A stretch of DNA of 5,536 bases, from NCBI GenBank assembly GCA_021205045.1, contig JAJPYH010000281.1, positions 1 to 5,536 of the forward strand, in the 5' to 3' direction. Numbering within the stretch: the stretch's first letter is position 1; the number at the start of each line of letters is the position of its first letter. This document shows, piece after piece, positions 1 to 5,536 of this stretch. A program made the position numbers and the translations under genes. Source of the stretch: Lachnospiraceae bacterium. Lineage in GTDB: Bacteria; Bacillota; Clostridia; Lachnospirales; Lachnospiraceae. The notes under the pieces are model-generated. The model made no database searches and was not told the DNA's origin. It saw nothing but the letters and a program-made list of their open reading frames with translations.

Positions 1-7
1 GGAACAT

Positions 8-1168
8 ATGGCAAATAAGGGGCTTATAAATTACCCTTATGTCGCTTTAATCATTATATTAAAATACGCCGTATTTTTTGCGGGCGCGACTGCGGCGGCT
101 CTGATCAGCTGGGCGATCACCTATGCGGTGTATCATACGGGCAGCTGGGCGGATTATACGGAATTCAATGAATACCGGACAGAGCTTTATGATTACAATG
201 GGGTTCCCTATTACGGCGAGTATGAGGAGCTGTACGAAGAGCTGGGCTTCACAGGAAACGGCTATTATCTGCTGGCAAATTATGATATCGCCTTTTCGGA
301 TCTGGCAGATACGGAGGCGATGCAAAGGCTGTCGGAGGCCTCTGCGCCGGATCGGACTTACTGGCTGAATGATATTAAAAGAATTATCCTGAATGTGGCG
401 GATAAATTTCAGACGGATCCCATGCAGCCCTATGATAATCTGCTGATTGTGGTATTTCTGGCCACAGCCTTTGTCTGTCTGCTGGGGCGGGACTGGATGG
501 CATTGCTGCAGCTGCAGTTTCTGGTCTTTGCCCATGTGCTGTGCTGGTCATATTTATACTGGCTTGGCAGGGTGCTTGACAGAGTGACGGTGGGGATCTA
601 TCTGGCGGAAATCCTTCTGCTGGCGGCGGTCTGCATTCTGAAAGCGGCGGCGGTCAGGCAGAAGATGGCAAAAGGCATCCTGTATCTGGGACTGTGTATC
701 GGAGCCGTCTATTTTGTGACGGTGATGGCTCAGGAGGTGACGGCCTTTGGGGAAACATATCAGGAAACCGTTAAAAAGAACCAAAGCTGGGAGGCCTGCA
801 AGGAGTATTGCAGAGAGAATCCGAAGCAGCTGTATTTTCTGGACGTGCTGTCCTTCAGCAGCTTTTCTGAAAGGATTTTTGCACAGGGACGGACGCAGAC
901 GCAGAATTATGAGCTGGCCGGGGGCTGGTTTGCGAAAAGTCCGCTTTATGATGAAAAGCTGCAGAATTTTGGAATAGACGGCACGGTGTATGAGGAGATT
1001 GAGAGCGGCGGCACCATTTATTTTATCTGTGAATCGGAAAAGAATACGGACTGGATTGCCGGCTTTTTTGCCGACTATGATGTGGGTGTGGAGATTCAGA
1101 GGATGGACGGGATTTTCGTAGATTCCGAGGAAGTGATGACGGTGTACACGATCACGGGGAGTCGTTGA
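8..1168 (+). CDS. Polytopic membrane protein of unknown function, possibly 5'-incomplete
   Basis: I do not recognise the family. The 386-residue product has hydrophobic segments at about residues 11-36, 144-160, 162-184, 193-213 and 222-241. A large acidic, Tyr-rich loop (about 42-143, with GEYEELYEELG) follows the first segment, and a soluble domain (about 242-386) follows the last. The basic loop KAAAVRQKMAK after segment four suggests a cytoplasmic side there, which would put both the acidic loop and the C-terminal domain outside the membrane (inference). This shape, several membrane helices then a mixed alpha/beta extracytoplasmic tail, is seen in many Firmicutes envelope proteins such as membrane glycosyltransferase relatives, but no catalytic motif is visible. 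The frame stays open back to the window edge (codons GAA CAT precede the ATG), and only a GGA at bases 1-3 could serve as ribosome site. The real start may therefore lie upstream, with more membrane helices. The coding status is well supported by length and composition. Confidence 0.8.
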   Translation: MANKGLINYPYVALIIILKYAVFFAGATAAALISWAITYAVYHTGSWADYTEFNEYRTELYDYNGVPYYGEYEELYEELGFTGNGYYLLANYDIAFSDLADTEAMQRLSEASAPDRTYWLNDIKRIILNVADKFQTDPMQPYDNLLIVVFLATAFVCLLGRDWMALLQLQFLVFAHVLCWSYLYWLGRVLDRVTVGIYLAEILLLAAVCILKAAAVRQKMAKGILYLGLCIGAVYFVTVMAQEVTAFGETYQETVKKNQSWEACKEYCRENPKQLYFLDVLSFSSFSERIFAQGRTQTQNYELAGGWFAKSPLYDEKLQNFGIDGTVYEEIESGGTIYFICESEKNTDWIAGFFADYDVGVEIQRMDGIFVDSEEVMTVYTITGSR

Positions 1169-1204
1169 AAACGCAGCGACAGGCATCATTGAGCCTGTCA
1201 GGCT
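1161..1204 (+). other. Cluster of overlapping, mutually exclusive inverted repeats
   Basis: Three pairings share bases around the stop codon of the upstream gene. They are GTCGTTG/CAGCGAC (1161-1167 with 1174-1180, one G-U pair), GACAGGC/GCCTGTC (1178-1184 with 1193-1199, perfect, 8-nt loop), and the odd palindrome AGCCTG-T-CAGGCT (1192-1204). The middle hairpin is the strongest, but no T-run follows it, so it is not a classical intrinsic terminator. It may protect the mRNA end, weakly terminate transcription, or bind a protein. The alternatives could compete with each other, but that is inference. Confidence 0.4.
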
Positions 1205-1254
1205 GAAACAGGGGAAGCTCTTCGGAAATGCTTATAGGGGACAGGTGATACCGT

Positions 1255-1282
1255 TTGGCGAGGCCGGATTGGTATCTGTAAA
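1255..1282 (+). promoter_or_regulatory. Weak sigma-A-type promoter candidate for the ROK gene
   Basis: TTGGCG (1255-1260) and TGTAAA (1277-1282) each match the -35 and -10 consensus at four of six positions, with a 16-bp spacer. They lie about 30 bases before the chosen ROK start, giving a short leader that includes the ribosome site. Such matches arise often by chance, so this is only a candidate. Confidence 0.22.
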
Positions 1283-1295
1283 TGATAAAGAAACA

Positions 1296-1304
1296 GGGAA
1301 GGGG
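1296..1304 (+). promoter_or_regulatory. Ribosome binding site that sets the ROK start
   Basis: The purine tract GGGAAGGGG ends nine bases before the ATG at 1314. It supports that ATG over the in-frame GTG at 1245, which would add 23 residues ahead of the conserved nucleotide-binding strand that normally opens ROK kinases. Confidence 0.6.
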
Positions 1305-1313
1305 TATCAGAAA

Positions 1314-2216
1314 ATGAGAATTTGTGTATTGGACATCGGGGGAACTTTTATCAAGGGTGCGGTCATGGATGAGAACTCCAACATTCTGGAGAGGATGAAG
1401 GTGGCAAGCGACTGCTCCGGGCTGGACGCGCTTCTGGCCAGCCTGGATGAAATCATTGCGCCGGTGGCGGACAGTGTGGAGGGCATTGCGGTCAGCATGC
1501 CGGGAAAGATTGACTGTGAAAATGGCATTGCCAGAACGGGCGGCGCGTTTACCTTTATCCGGGATCTGCCCATCGTGTCTATTCTGGAGGAGAAATATCA
1601 TCTGCCGGTGGCCGTGGAAAATGACGGCAAGGCGGCGGCCAGTGCCGAGAACTGGGTCGGAGCCCTGAAGGATGTGAAAAACGGTCTGGTGTTTATCATC
1701 GGGACAGGCATCGGCGGCGGCATTATTATCAATAATCAGGTGATCAAGGGCAGTCATTTCGCGGCGGGGGAATTGAGCCTTTGCCTGATGAATAAGGATG
1801 TGGACGGGTTTCAGGCGTCCAATATGATCAGCATGGTATCCAGTACCCACGGCCTTCTGAAAATGTACCAGGCGATGTCCGGCATGGAGGAAAGGGTGGA
1901 CGGAGTGGAATTTTTCCGGCGGGCAAATGAGGGAGAGGAGACGGCTCTTGAGGCTCTTCGGCACTTTGCCCGGATTACGGCGCACTATATCTTTGATCTG
2001 CAGGTGGTGCTGGATGTGGACCGGGTGGCTATCGGCGGCGGTATCAGTGAGCAGCCCCTGCTGCTGCAGGTATTGAATGAGGAGCTGGACAAGGCTTATG
2101 ACACTCCCTTCCCGCTGCCCTGTGTGCGCCCGGAGCTGGTGAAATGTCAGTTTGGCAATGACGCCAATCTGATCGGGGCATTGAAGGGGCTGCTGGATTC
2201 GGGAAAGCTTGGATAA
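1314..2216 (+). CDS. ROK-family sugar kinase-like protein without the zinc-binding cysteine cluster
   Basis: The 300-residue length is typical of ROK kinases, cytoplasmic enzymes that phosphorylate sugars or amino sugars with ATP. Visible landmarks are the phosphate-binding strand LDIGGTFIKG (6-15), the motif VENDGKAAA (101-109) with the probable catalytic base Asp104, the second glycine loop GTGIGGG (130-136), the sugar-contacting GEL (152-154), and the adenosine-side strand RVAIGGGIS (237-245). There is no helix-turn-helix N-terminus, so it is a kinase type rather than a ROK repressor. The family's usual His plus CxCGxxGC zinc site after the GE motif is absent: here GELS is followed by LCLMNKDVDGFQ. 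That resembles the zinc-less subgroup that includes beta-glucoside kinase-like proteins (established subgroup, assignment inferred). Substrate cannot be read from sequence, and no sugar transporter or glycosidase gene lies in the window. The ATG at 1314 is preferred over the GTG at 1245 because it has a good ribosome site and begins exactly at the conserved core. Confidence 0.92.
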   Translation: MRICVLDIGGTFIKGAVMDENSNILERMKVASDCSGLDALLASLDEIIAPVADSVEGIAVSMPGKIDCENGIARTGGAFTFIRDLPIVSILEEKYHLPVAVENDGKAAASAENWVGALKDVKNGLVFIIGTGIGGGIIINNQVIKGSHFAAGELSLCLMNKDVDGFQASNMISMVSSTHGLLKMYQAMSGMEERVDGVEFFRRANEGEETALEALRHFARITAHYIFDLQVVLDVDRVAIGGGISEQPLLLQVLNEELDKAYDTPFPLPCVRPELVKCQFGNDANLIGALKGLLDSGKLG

Positions 2217-2242
2217 TCACAGAAAAGTAAGGCGGAAATCTG

Positions 2243-2273
2243 ATTACAGAGCTCGCAGAGCGCTTCTTGTAAT
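2243..2273 (+). promoter_or_regulatory. Stem-loop immediately before a ribosome site
   Basis: ATTACA (2243-2248) pairs perfectly with TGTAAT (2268-2273), enclosing a second stem GCTC/GAGC (2251-2254 with 2258-2261) with a GCA loop. The structure ends four bases before the GAGGGA ribosome site (2277-2282) of the next gene. No T-run follows, so it is not an intrinsic terminator. It could mark an mRNA processing site or influence translation of the downstream gene (inference). Confidence 0.4.
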
Positions 2274-2291
2274 TATGAGGGAAGATACGGT

Positions 2292-3290
2292 ATGAACATC
2301 ATTATTTTGCTGATTTTTATAGGCATCATCACGAAAGGAACCAATCAGGATCGCAGACGCAGTGATATTTTTAAGAAGATTATTCTGGGCTATGTGGGAA
2401 TTTCGCTTCTGGCGGGACTGCTTTCCTCCGGGGGATTCGTTTCCATCGCGGTGATCGGTTTTCTGATCTGGTATTTTACCAGGAAAAAGCAAAAATCGGA
2501 GAAGACCAGATGGGAGGAATGGCAGGAATCCTATGAGAAGGGAAAGAGGAACGCGGCCAACTCCCAGAATTCTTACGGGAATTCCGGCGGAAGTTATTCA
2601 GGGAATTCCAGCAGAGGTTTTTCTGGGAATTCCGGCGGCAATTTTTCCGGCAATTTTTCCGGCAGCTTCTCCGGAGGGCAGAGAGCGTCCGGGGGACGAA
2701 GTGAAAACGCTGCTAACGGAGCGGGTGCAGGGCGTTTTTCTCAGACCCAGCCTGATCCCATGTCCAGGGTGGAGAGTGTTCTGCTGGCCCGGCCCATTGC
2801 TAAGCGCAAAAAGGTGATCGCGGAGTTTAACGGCAGGTATGATCTGACCCTGACGGATGCGGAGGTTCAGAGAATCGCGGAGGCCTCATACGTTTCCGAG
2901 GGCTGGAAGCGGGAGGTGGAGGCCATGACGCAAAAATATGATACCGTGGGCCAGTGGTTTCAGGGACCGACGGGGTGGCTTCGGGTGTACATCTATGTCT
3001 TTCAGATTCAGAATATTTCCTCGGACTTTGGTATGCAGGAGCAGATTTGTATAGAGGCGCTGGACGAGGTGGTGGCCTATGGATGCGGGCCGGAGGGGCT
3101 GAGCATTGACGAGCGGGTCAGCCTGATCAACAAGCGGTATTTCACCTGTTTTGATGAGATGTCCTTTATGGTTGCCTGGAGATTCCTTCAGCAGAGGGGC
3201 AGGGAGCACAGGATGAGCGGGCCTGATCTGGTGAAAAACGTGGACAGCGATCTGGAGGAGCTGGAGAGAAAGTACAGAGACGGCGTTTGA
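2292..3290 (+). CDS. Membrane-anchored protein with Gly/Ser/Asn/Phe repeat linker, function unknown
   Basis: I do not recognise the family. The 332-residue product starts with three hydrophobic segments (about 2-14, 29-46 and 48-63), with basic stretches QDRRRSDIFKK between the first two and TRKKQK after the third. These predict that the bulk of the protein is cytoplasmic. Residues 64-95 are charged and probably helical. Residues 96-127 are four eight-residue repeats of the type GNSGGxFS, followed by more Gly/Ser/Ala-rich sequence to about 148. A soluble, mostly helical domain fills 150-315, with LTLTDAEVQRIAEASY and a Trp/Tyr/Phe-rich centre (QWFQGPTGWLRVYIYVF). The end, SDLEELERKYRDGV, is highly charged. 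No catalytic motif stands out. The linker resembles the Gly/Ser/Phe tails of LemA- and TPM-type membrane proteins, but here it lies in the middle and homology is not claimed. The start is supported by GAGGGA nine bases upstream. Confidence 0.85.
   Translation: MNIIILLIFIGIITKGTNQDRRRSDIFKKIILGYVGISLLAGLLSSGGFVSIAVIGFLIWYFTRKKQKSEKTRWEEWQESYEKGKRNAANSQNSYGNSGGSYSGNSSRGFSGNSGGNFSGNFSGSFSGGQRASGGRSENAANGAGAGRFSQTQPDPMSRVESVLLARPIAKRKKVIAEFNGRYDLTLTDAEVQRIAEASYVSEGWKREVEAMTQKYDTVGQWFQGPTGWLRVYIYVFQIQNISSDFGMQEQICIEALDEVVAYGCGPEGLSIDERVSLINKRYFTCFDEMSFMVAWRFLQQRGREHRMSGPDLVKNVDSDLEELERKYRDGV
2577..2672 (+). repeat. Four 24-bp tandem repeats encoding an eight-residue unit
   Basis: Units lie at 2577-2600, 2601-2624, 2625-2648 and 2649-2672. 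The first three each begin with GGGAATTCC, exactly 24 bases apart; the fourth is more diverged (GGCAATTTTTCC). They encode GNSGGSYS, GNSSRGFS, GNSGGNFS and GNFSGSFS. The unit length is a multiple of three, so gain or loss of copies would keep the frame and change only the linker length. Confidence 0.85.
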
Positions 3291-3391
3291 AAACAGGAGC
3301 CTGAAAATTGAAGTGACAGAAGAGCGCAGAAAATGGCCTGGAAAAGAAGAAAAATGCGGAAAGAGGAGCAGGGAGACGAGGGAGAAGTTGG

Positions 3392-4120
3392 ATGAAGATA
3401 ATGATTATCCGGCATGGAGATCCGGATTATGAGCATGATACACTGACAGAAAAGGGATGGCGGGAGGCTCGGGCTTTAGCCGATCAGTTGGAGCGGCTTC
3501 CCATGGACGCAGTCTATGTGTCGCCTCTTGGCCGGGCGAAGGATACCGCCGCTCCCACATTGGAGCGCAAGGGCATGGAGGCTGTTACCTGCGACTGGCT
3601 GCGGGAATTCTGGCCACGGATTCACCGGGGAAGCGAAGGGCCGGATCGTATCGTATGGGACTGGCTGCCTGCTGAATGGACGCAGGAGGAACGGTATTTT
3701 GAACGGAATCGCTGGATGGATACGGAGGTTATGGAAGAGGGCGGCGTCGGGGAAAGCTACCGCTATGTGACGGAAAGCTTTGACCGGGCGCTGGCTTCCC
3801 ACGGCTATGTCCGGGAGGGAGCTTTTTATCGTGTGGAACGGGCCAATAATGACACGATTGTCTTTTTCTGCCATTTCGGGCTGGAGAGTGTATTGCTGTC
3901 CCATCTTCTGAATGTGTCTCCCATGATTGTATGGCATGGTTTCTGCGCGGCGCCCACCTCGGTGACAGTGCTCAGGAGCGAGGAGCGCAGGGAGGGAAGC
4001 GCATATTTTCGAATGTCTAATTTTGGGGATACCTCCCATTTGTACGCGGCGGGGGAGCCGGAGGCGGAGAGCGCGAGGTTCTGCGAGTGCTTTATGAATA
4101 TGGATGAGAGACATGACTGA
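3392..4120 (+). CDS. Histidine phosphatase (phosphoglycerate mutase-like) family protein
   Basis: The 242-residue protein opens with the family signature IIRHGDPDY. His8 is the expected phospho-acceptor, with Arg7 in the phosphate pocket. The second signature, VSPLGRAKDTA (43-53), supplies Arg48, and FFCHFG (158-163) supplies the second catalytic histidine, His161. Glu72 in LREFW is the likely proton donor by position. The insert between the two halves (about 75-150) is larger than in minimal family members and rich in Trp and Glu, which probably shapes substrate choice. The family removes phosphate from sugars, nucleotides, cofactor precursors or proteins; the substrate cannot be told here. 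No signal peptide is present, so it is presumed cytoplasmic. The start has a good ribosome site (GAGGGAG, 3378-3384) seven bases upstream. The gene follows the unknown membrane protein by 101 bases of purine-rich DNA, and co-transcription is plausible but unproven. Confidence 0.92.
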   Translation: MKIMIIRHGDPDYEHDTLTEKGWREARALADQLERLPMDAVYVSPLGRAKDTAAPTLERKGMEAVTCDWLREFWPRIHRGSEGPDRIVWDWLPAEWTQEERYFERNRWMDTEVMEEGGVGESYRYVTESFDRALASHGYVREGAFYRVERANNDTIVFFCHFGLESVLLSHLLNVSPMIVWHGFCAAPTSVTVLRSEERREGSAYFRMSNFGDTSHLYAAGEPEAESARFCECFMNMDERHD

Positions 4121-4282
4121 GAGGCGAACAAAGTTCGATGCAGGATGTCAGGGGAAGGCCTGTTTGGTGTGATGTGCGGTAAAATGCAGATCATTTGCGA
4201 AACAGACGCTTTTGTGCATGTGCAGAGAAGCTGTAATGAACAGCAACAGATATAAATCAGATGAGGGGAAGCAGTTTTCGGT

Positions 4283-4372
4283 ATGAACCGTTTTATAGGA
4301 GACAGAAATTTTTACAGGAAGGTACTGACGGTGACACTTCCGATTATGGTACAGAATGGCGTCACCAAATGA
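4283..4372 (+). pseudogene. N-terminal remnant of a MATE-family efflux transporter
   Basis: A 29-codon reading frame starts at ATG 4283, with a GAGGGGAAG ribosome-like tract at 4263-4271, and ends at TGA 4370-4372. Its product begins MNRFIGDRNFYRKVL and continues TVTLPIMVQNGVTK. This matches from memory the opening of Clostridia MATE (multi-antimicrobial extrusion) transporters, where LPIMxQNGxTNFVSLLDNIMVG marks the first membrane helix. Here the match stops after GVT, and unrelated DNA leading into nnrD follows. The rest of the transporter, normally about 450 residues, is absent from all frames nearby. The simplest reading is a deletion removing the pump body and joining its start to the nnrD leader. 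The remnant is too short to transport anything. It may still be translated as a small upstream peptide, since its stop overlaps the start of the nnrD ribosome site. Confidence 0.75.
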
Positions 4373-4379
4373 GAAAGGA
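4371..4379 (+). promoter_or_regulatory. Ribosome binding site that sets the nnrD start
   Basis: GAGAAAGGA, with core AAGGA at 4375-4379, lies six bases before ATG 4386. This favours that start over the in-frame ATG at 4356, which has no good ribosome site and would prepend ten unconserved residues. The site overlaps the TGA of the MATE remnant (4370-4372), so ribosomes finishing that frame would end directly on it. Confidence 0.6.
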
Positions 4380-4385
4380 AAAGAA

Positions 4386-5426
4386 ATGTATCATCTGCTG
4401 ACGGAAAAGGAAGCGGCTGATCTGCTGGGGGAGAGACCCGCTGACAGCCATAAGGGGGATTACGGGTATGTGACGCTGCTGGGCGGTTCTGTTCGTTACA
4501 GCGGGGCAATCAAGCTGGCTAATCTGTCGTGCAATGGGTTGCAGGTTGCTGCGAGTTACATGGCTGGGGCGACCAAATTTGATGAAGATGAAGCTTCGGC
4601 GATCGATGGGGATATGCAGCCGTTAGCTGAAGCAACTGAGAATGCCATGGCTGCAAGGCTTATGAATTATACCACCGCCGCCATGCGCGCCGGAGCCGGG
4701 GTAGTGAAATTGACGGCTCCTGAGCAGCTGACACAGGCAATTTTACCTTACATTTTGGAAAGCACATTCTTTCCCATGCCGTCCACAGAGGATGGACAGC
4801 TTCGTTTTGATGCCGGGAAGCTGGATCTGGCACTGGACAGACAGCGGGCCGTAGCTTTTGGTATGGGCGTTGGCACGGGGGAGGAGACGGCCAAAATTCT
4901 GGAGTATATTTTACAGAATAAAAAGCTGACATTGATTATAGATGCGGACGGACTCAACGAACTGGCCGCTCATGAAAACCTGAAGGAGCTTTTAAAGACC
5001 ACGGAGTGTAAGGTGATCCTGACTCCTCATGTGAAGGAGTTTTCCAGACTAACAGGGGAGAGTGTGGAAAATATTTTAAAGGAGCCGGTATGGCTGGCGA
5101 AGGAATTTGCTGCCTGCTACAGCGTGACGGTGCTGCTGAAAGGTCATGTGACTACCGTTACCGATGGCGACAGAATTTACCAGATTGACCGGGGCTGCAG
5201 CGGTATGGCCACCGCAGGCAGCGGGGATGTGCTCTCTGGTGTGCTCTGCGGTATGGCGGGCTACATTGCGGATCCGGTGGAGTCGGCCTCGGCGGCGGCT
5301 TTTATAGCTGGAATGGCTGGGGAGATGGCCGAGCAGGACAAAAACCCCGTCAGTATGACGGCGGGGGATACGGCTGAGTATGTGGAGAAGGCGATTACCA
5401 GGCTGTGGAACAGGTATCGCAGGTGA
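4386..5426 (+). CDS. nnrD: ADP/ATP-dependent NAD(P)H-hydrate dehydratase with N-terminal-half insertion
   Basis: This enzyme repairs hydrated, inactive NADH and NADPH (the S epimer) by nucleotide-dependent dehydration in the cytoplasm. The ribokinase-like fold is recognisable from HKGDYGYVTLLGGS (22-35), AAMRAGAGVVKL (98-109), AVAFGMGVGTGEET (155-168), LIIDADGLNEL (183-193), LTPHVKEFSRLTG (212-224), VLLKGH (249-254) and the nucleotide-site ATAGSGDVLSG (275-285). Asp281 in GSGD is the probable catalytic aspartate. The C-terminal helix with MTAGDTAEYVEKAI is intact. At 346 residues it is about 70 longer than Bacillus subtilis YxkO (276 by recall). Most of the excess is an in-frame insertion at about residues 49-97, between YSGAIKLANLS and AAMRAGAG, where family members normally continue directly. 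It is the stand-alone dehydratase form: the YjeF N-terminal epimerase domain is not fused and not in the window. The ATG at 4386 is chosen for its ribosome site. Transcription may now depend on the leader of the deleted MATE gene. Confidence 0.92.
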   Translation: MYHLLTEKEAADLLGERPADSHKGDYGYVTLLGGSVRYSGAIKLANLSCNGLQVAASYMAGATKFDEDEASAIDGDMQPLAEATENAMAARLMNYTTAAMRAGAGVVKLTAPEQLTQAILPYILESTFFPMPSTEDGQLRFDAGKLDLALDRQRAVAFGMGVGTGEETAKILEYILQNKKLTLIIDADGLNELAAHENLKELLKTTECKVILTPHVKEFSRLTGESVENILKEPVWLAKEFAACYSVTVLLKGHVTTVTDGDRIYQIDRGCSGMATAGSGDVLSGVLCGMAGYIADPVESASAAAFIAGMAGEMAEQDKNPVSMTAGDTAEYVEKAITRLWNRYRR

Positions 5427-5503
5427 TGGGCAAGAGTAAGAGTGTGGAGGATGGCATGGAACAGGAGCAGATTTTTATTTCAAAAAGGTGTTAGTCAGTA
5501 ATT

Positions 5504-5532
5504 GGGTCGTTAAGCCTTTAAGTCCGTTTTTT
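5504..5532 (+). terminator. Weak intrinsic terminator candidate after nnrD
   Basis: GGGT (5504-5507) can pair with GTCC (5522-5525) using two G-U pairs, and TTAA (5510-5513) with TTAA (5518-5521), leaving a two-base bulge and a GCCT loop. Six T residues (5527-5532) follow. The stem is weak and AT-rich, so termination is uncertain. The rest of 5427-5536 holds no recognisable gene. Confidence 0.22.
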
Positions 5533-5536
5533 GGGA

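Noticed and set aside
554..1985. Long open frames on the minus strand (554-1189 and 1152-1985)
   Set aside because: They lie opposite well-supported + strand genes, show no family motif, have His/Arg/Pro-rich shadow composition and lack convincing ribosome sites.
3333..3395. 20-codon frame (MAWKRRKMRKEEQGDEGEVG) whose stop overlaps the histidine phosphatase ATG
   Set aside because: The ATGA overlap suggests coupling, but the stretch is simply purine-rich, has no clear ribosome site, and contains the next gene's own ribosome site. It is not supported as a gene without conservation.
3476..4114. Minus-strand open frame of 212 codons
   Set aside because: It is fully antisense to the histidine phosphatase, whose catalytic motifs are clear on the + strand, and has no recognisable domain.
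4149..4165. CAGG/CCTG hairpin followed by TTT after the histidine phosphatase
   Set aside because: A four-base stem with three T residues is too weak to call a terminator.
4113..4172. 19-codon frame overlapping the end of the histidine phosphatase
   Set aside because: No ribosome site or similarity; a frame this short is expected by chance.
4180..4256. Promoter-like -10 boxes TAAAAT (4180-4185), TGTAAT (4232-4237) and TATAAA (4251-4256) before the MATE remnant
   Set aside because: None has a reasonable -35 box at 16-18 bases, so a promoter cannot be assigned, although the former pump leader probably had one here.
5426..5494. 22-codon frame overlapping the nnrD stop (MGKSKSVEDGMEQEQ...)
   Set aside because: The overlapping start is suggestive of an eroded next gene, but the peptide matches nothing I recognise and ends quickly, so it is not reported as a feature.

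Overview
The window looks like a chromosomal segment of a gut-type Clostridia, most likely Lachnospiraceae. This is inferred from moderate GC, strong AGGAGG-like ribosome sites, all genes on one strand, and the style of the proteins. I see no phage, insertion sequence, CRISPR array, tRNA or rRNA signal. All credible genes are on the + strand.

Layout: (1) 8-1168, a polytopic membrane protein of unknown function with a C-terminal extracytoplasmic domain; its true start may lie upstream of the window. (2) 1169-1313, a spacer with overlapping inverted repeats and a weak promoter candidate. (3) 1314-2216, a ROK-family sugar kinase-like protein that keeps the ATP-binding and catalytic residues but lacks the family's usual zinc-binding cysteine cluster. 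(4) 2217-2291, a spacer with a stem-loop directly before a ribosome site. (5) 2292-3290, a membrane-anchored protein of unknown function with a four-unit, 24-bp tandem repeat joining the anchor to a soluble C-terminal domain. (6) 3392-4120, a histidine-phosphatase (phosphoglycerate mutase-like) protein. (7) 4121-4385, a spacer holding the start codon and first 28 or so codons of a MATE-family efflux transporter, cut off by a deletion-like junction. (8) 4386-5426, ADP/ATP-dependent NAD(P)H-hydrate dehydratase (nnrD), with an in-frame insertion of about 49 residues near its N-terminus. (9) 5427-5536, a short tail with no recognised gene.

The genes do not form an obvious single pathway. The ROK kinase, the histidine phosphatase and NnrD are housekeeping or metabolite-handling enzymes, and NnrD repairs damaged NAD(P)H. 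The two membrane proteins are unrecognised. The most informative observation is the MATE remnant. Its stop codon abuts the nnrD ribosome site, so the window records a past deletion that probably removed an efflux pump and placed nnrD behind the pump's former leader. The large insertion in NnrD and the repeat linker in the unknown membrane protein are the next most useful points. I found no convincing evidence of a wholly new multi-gene system.
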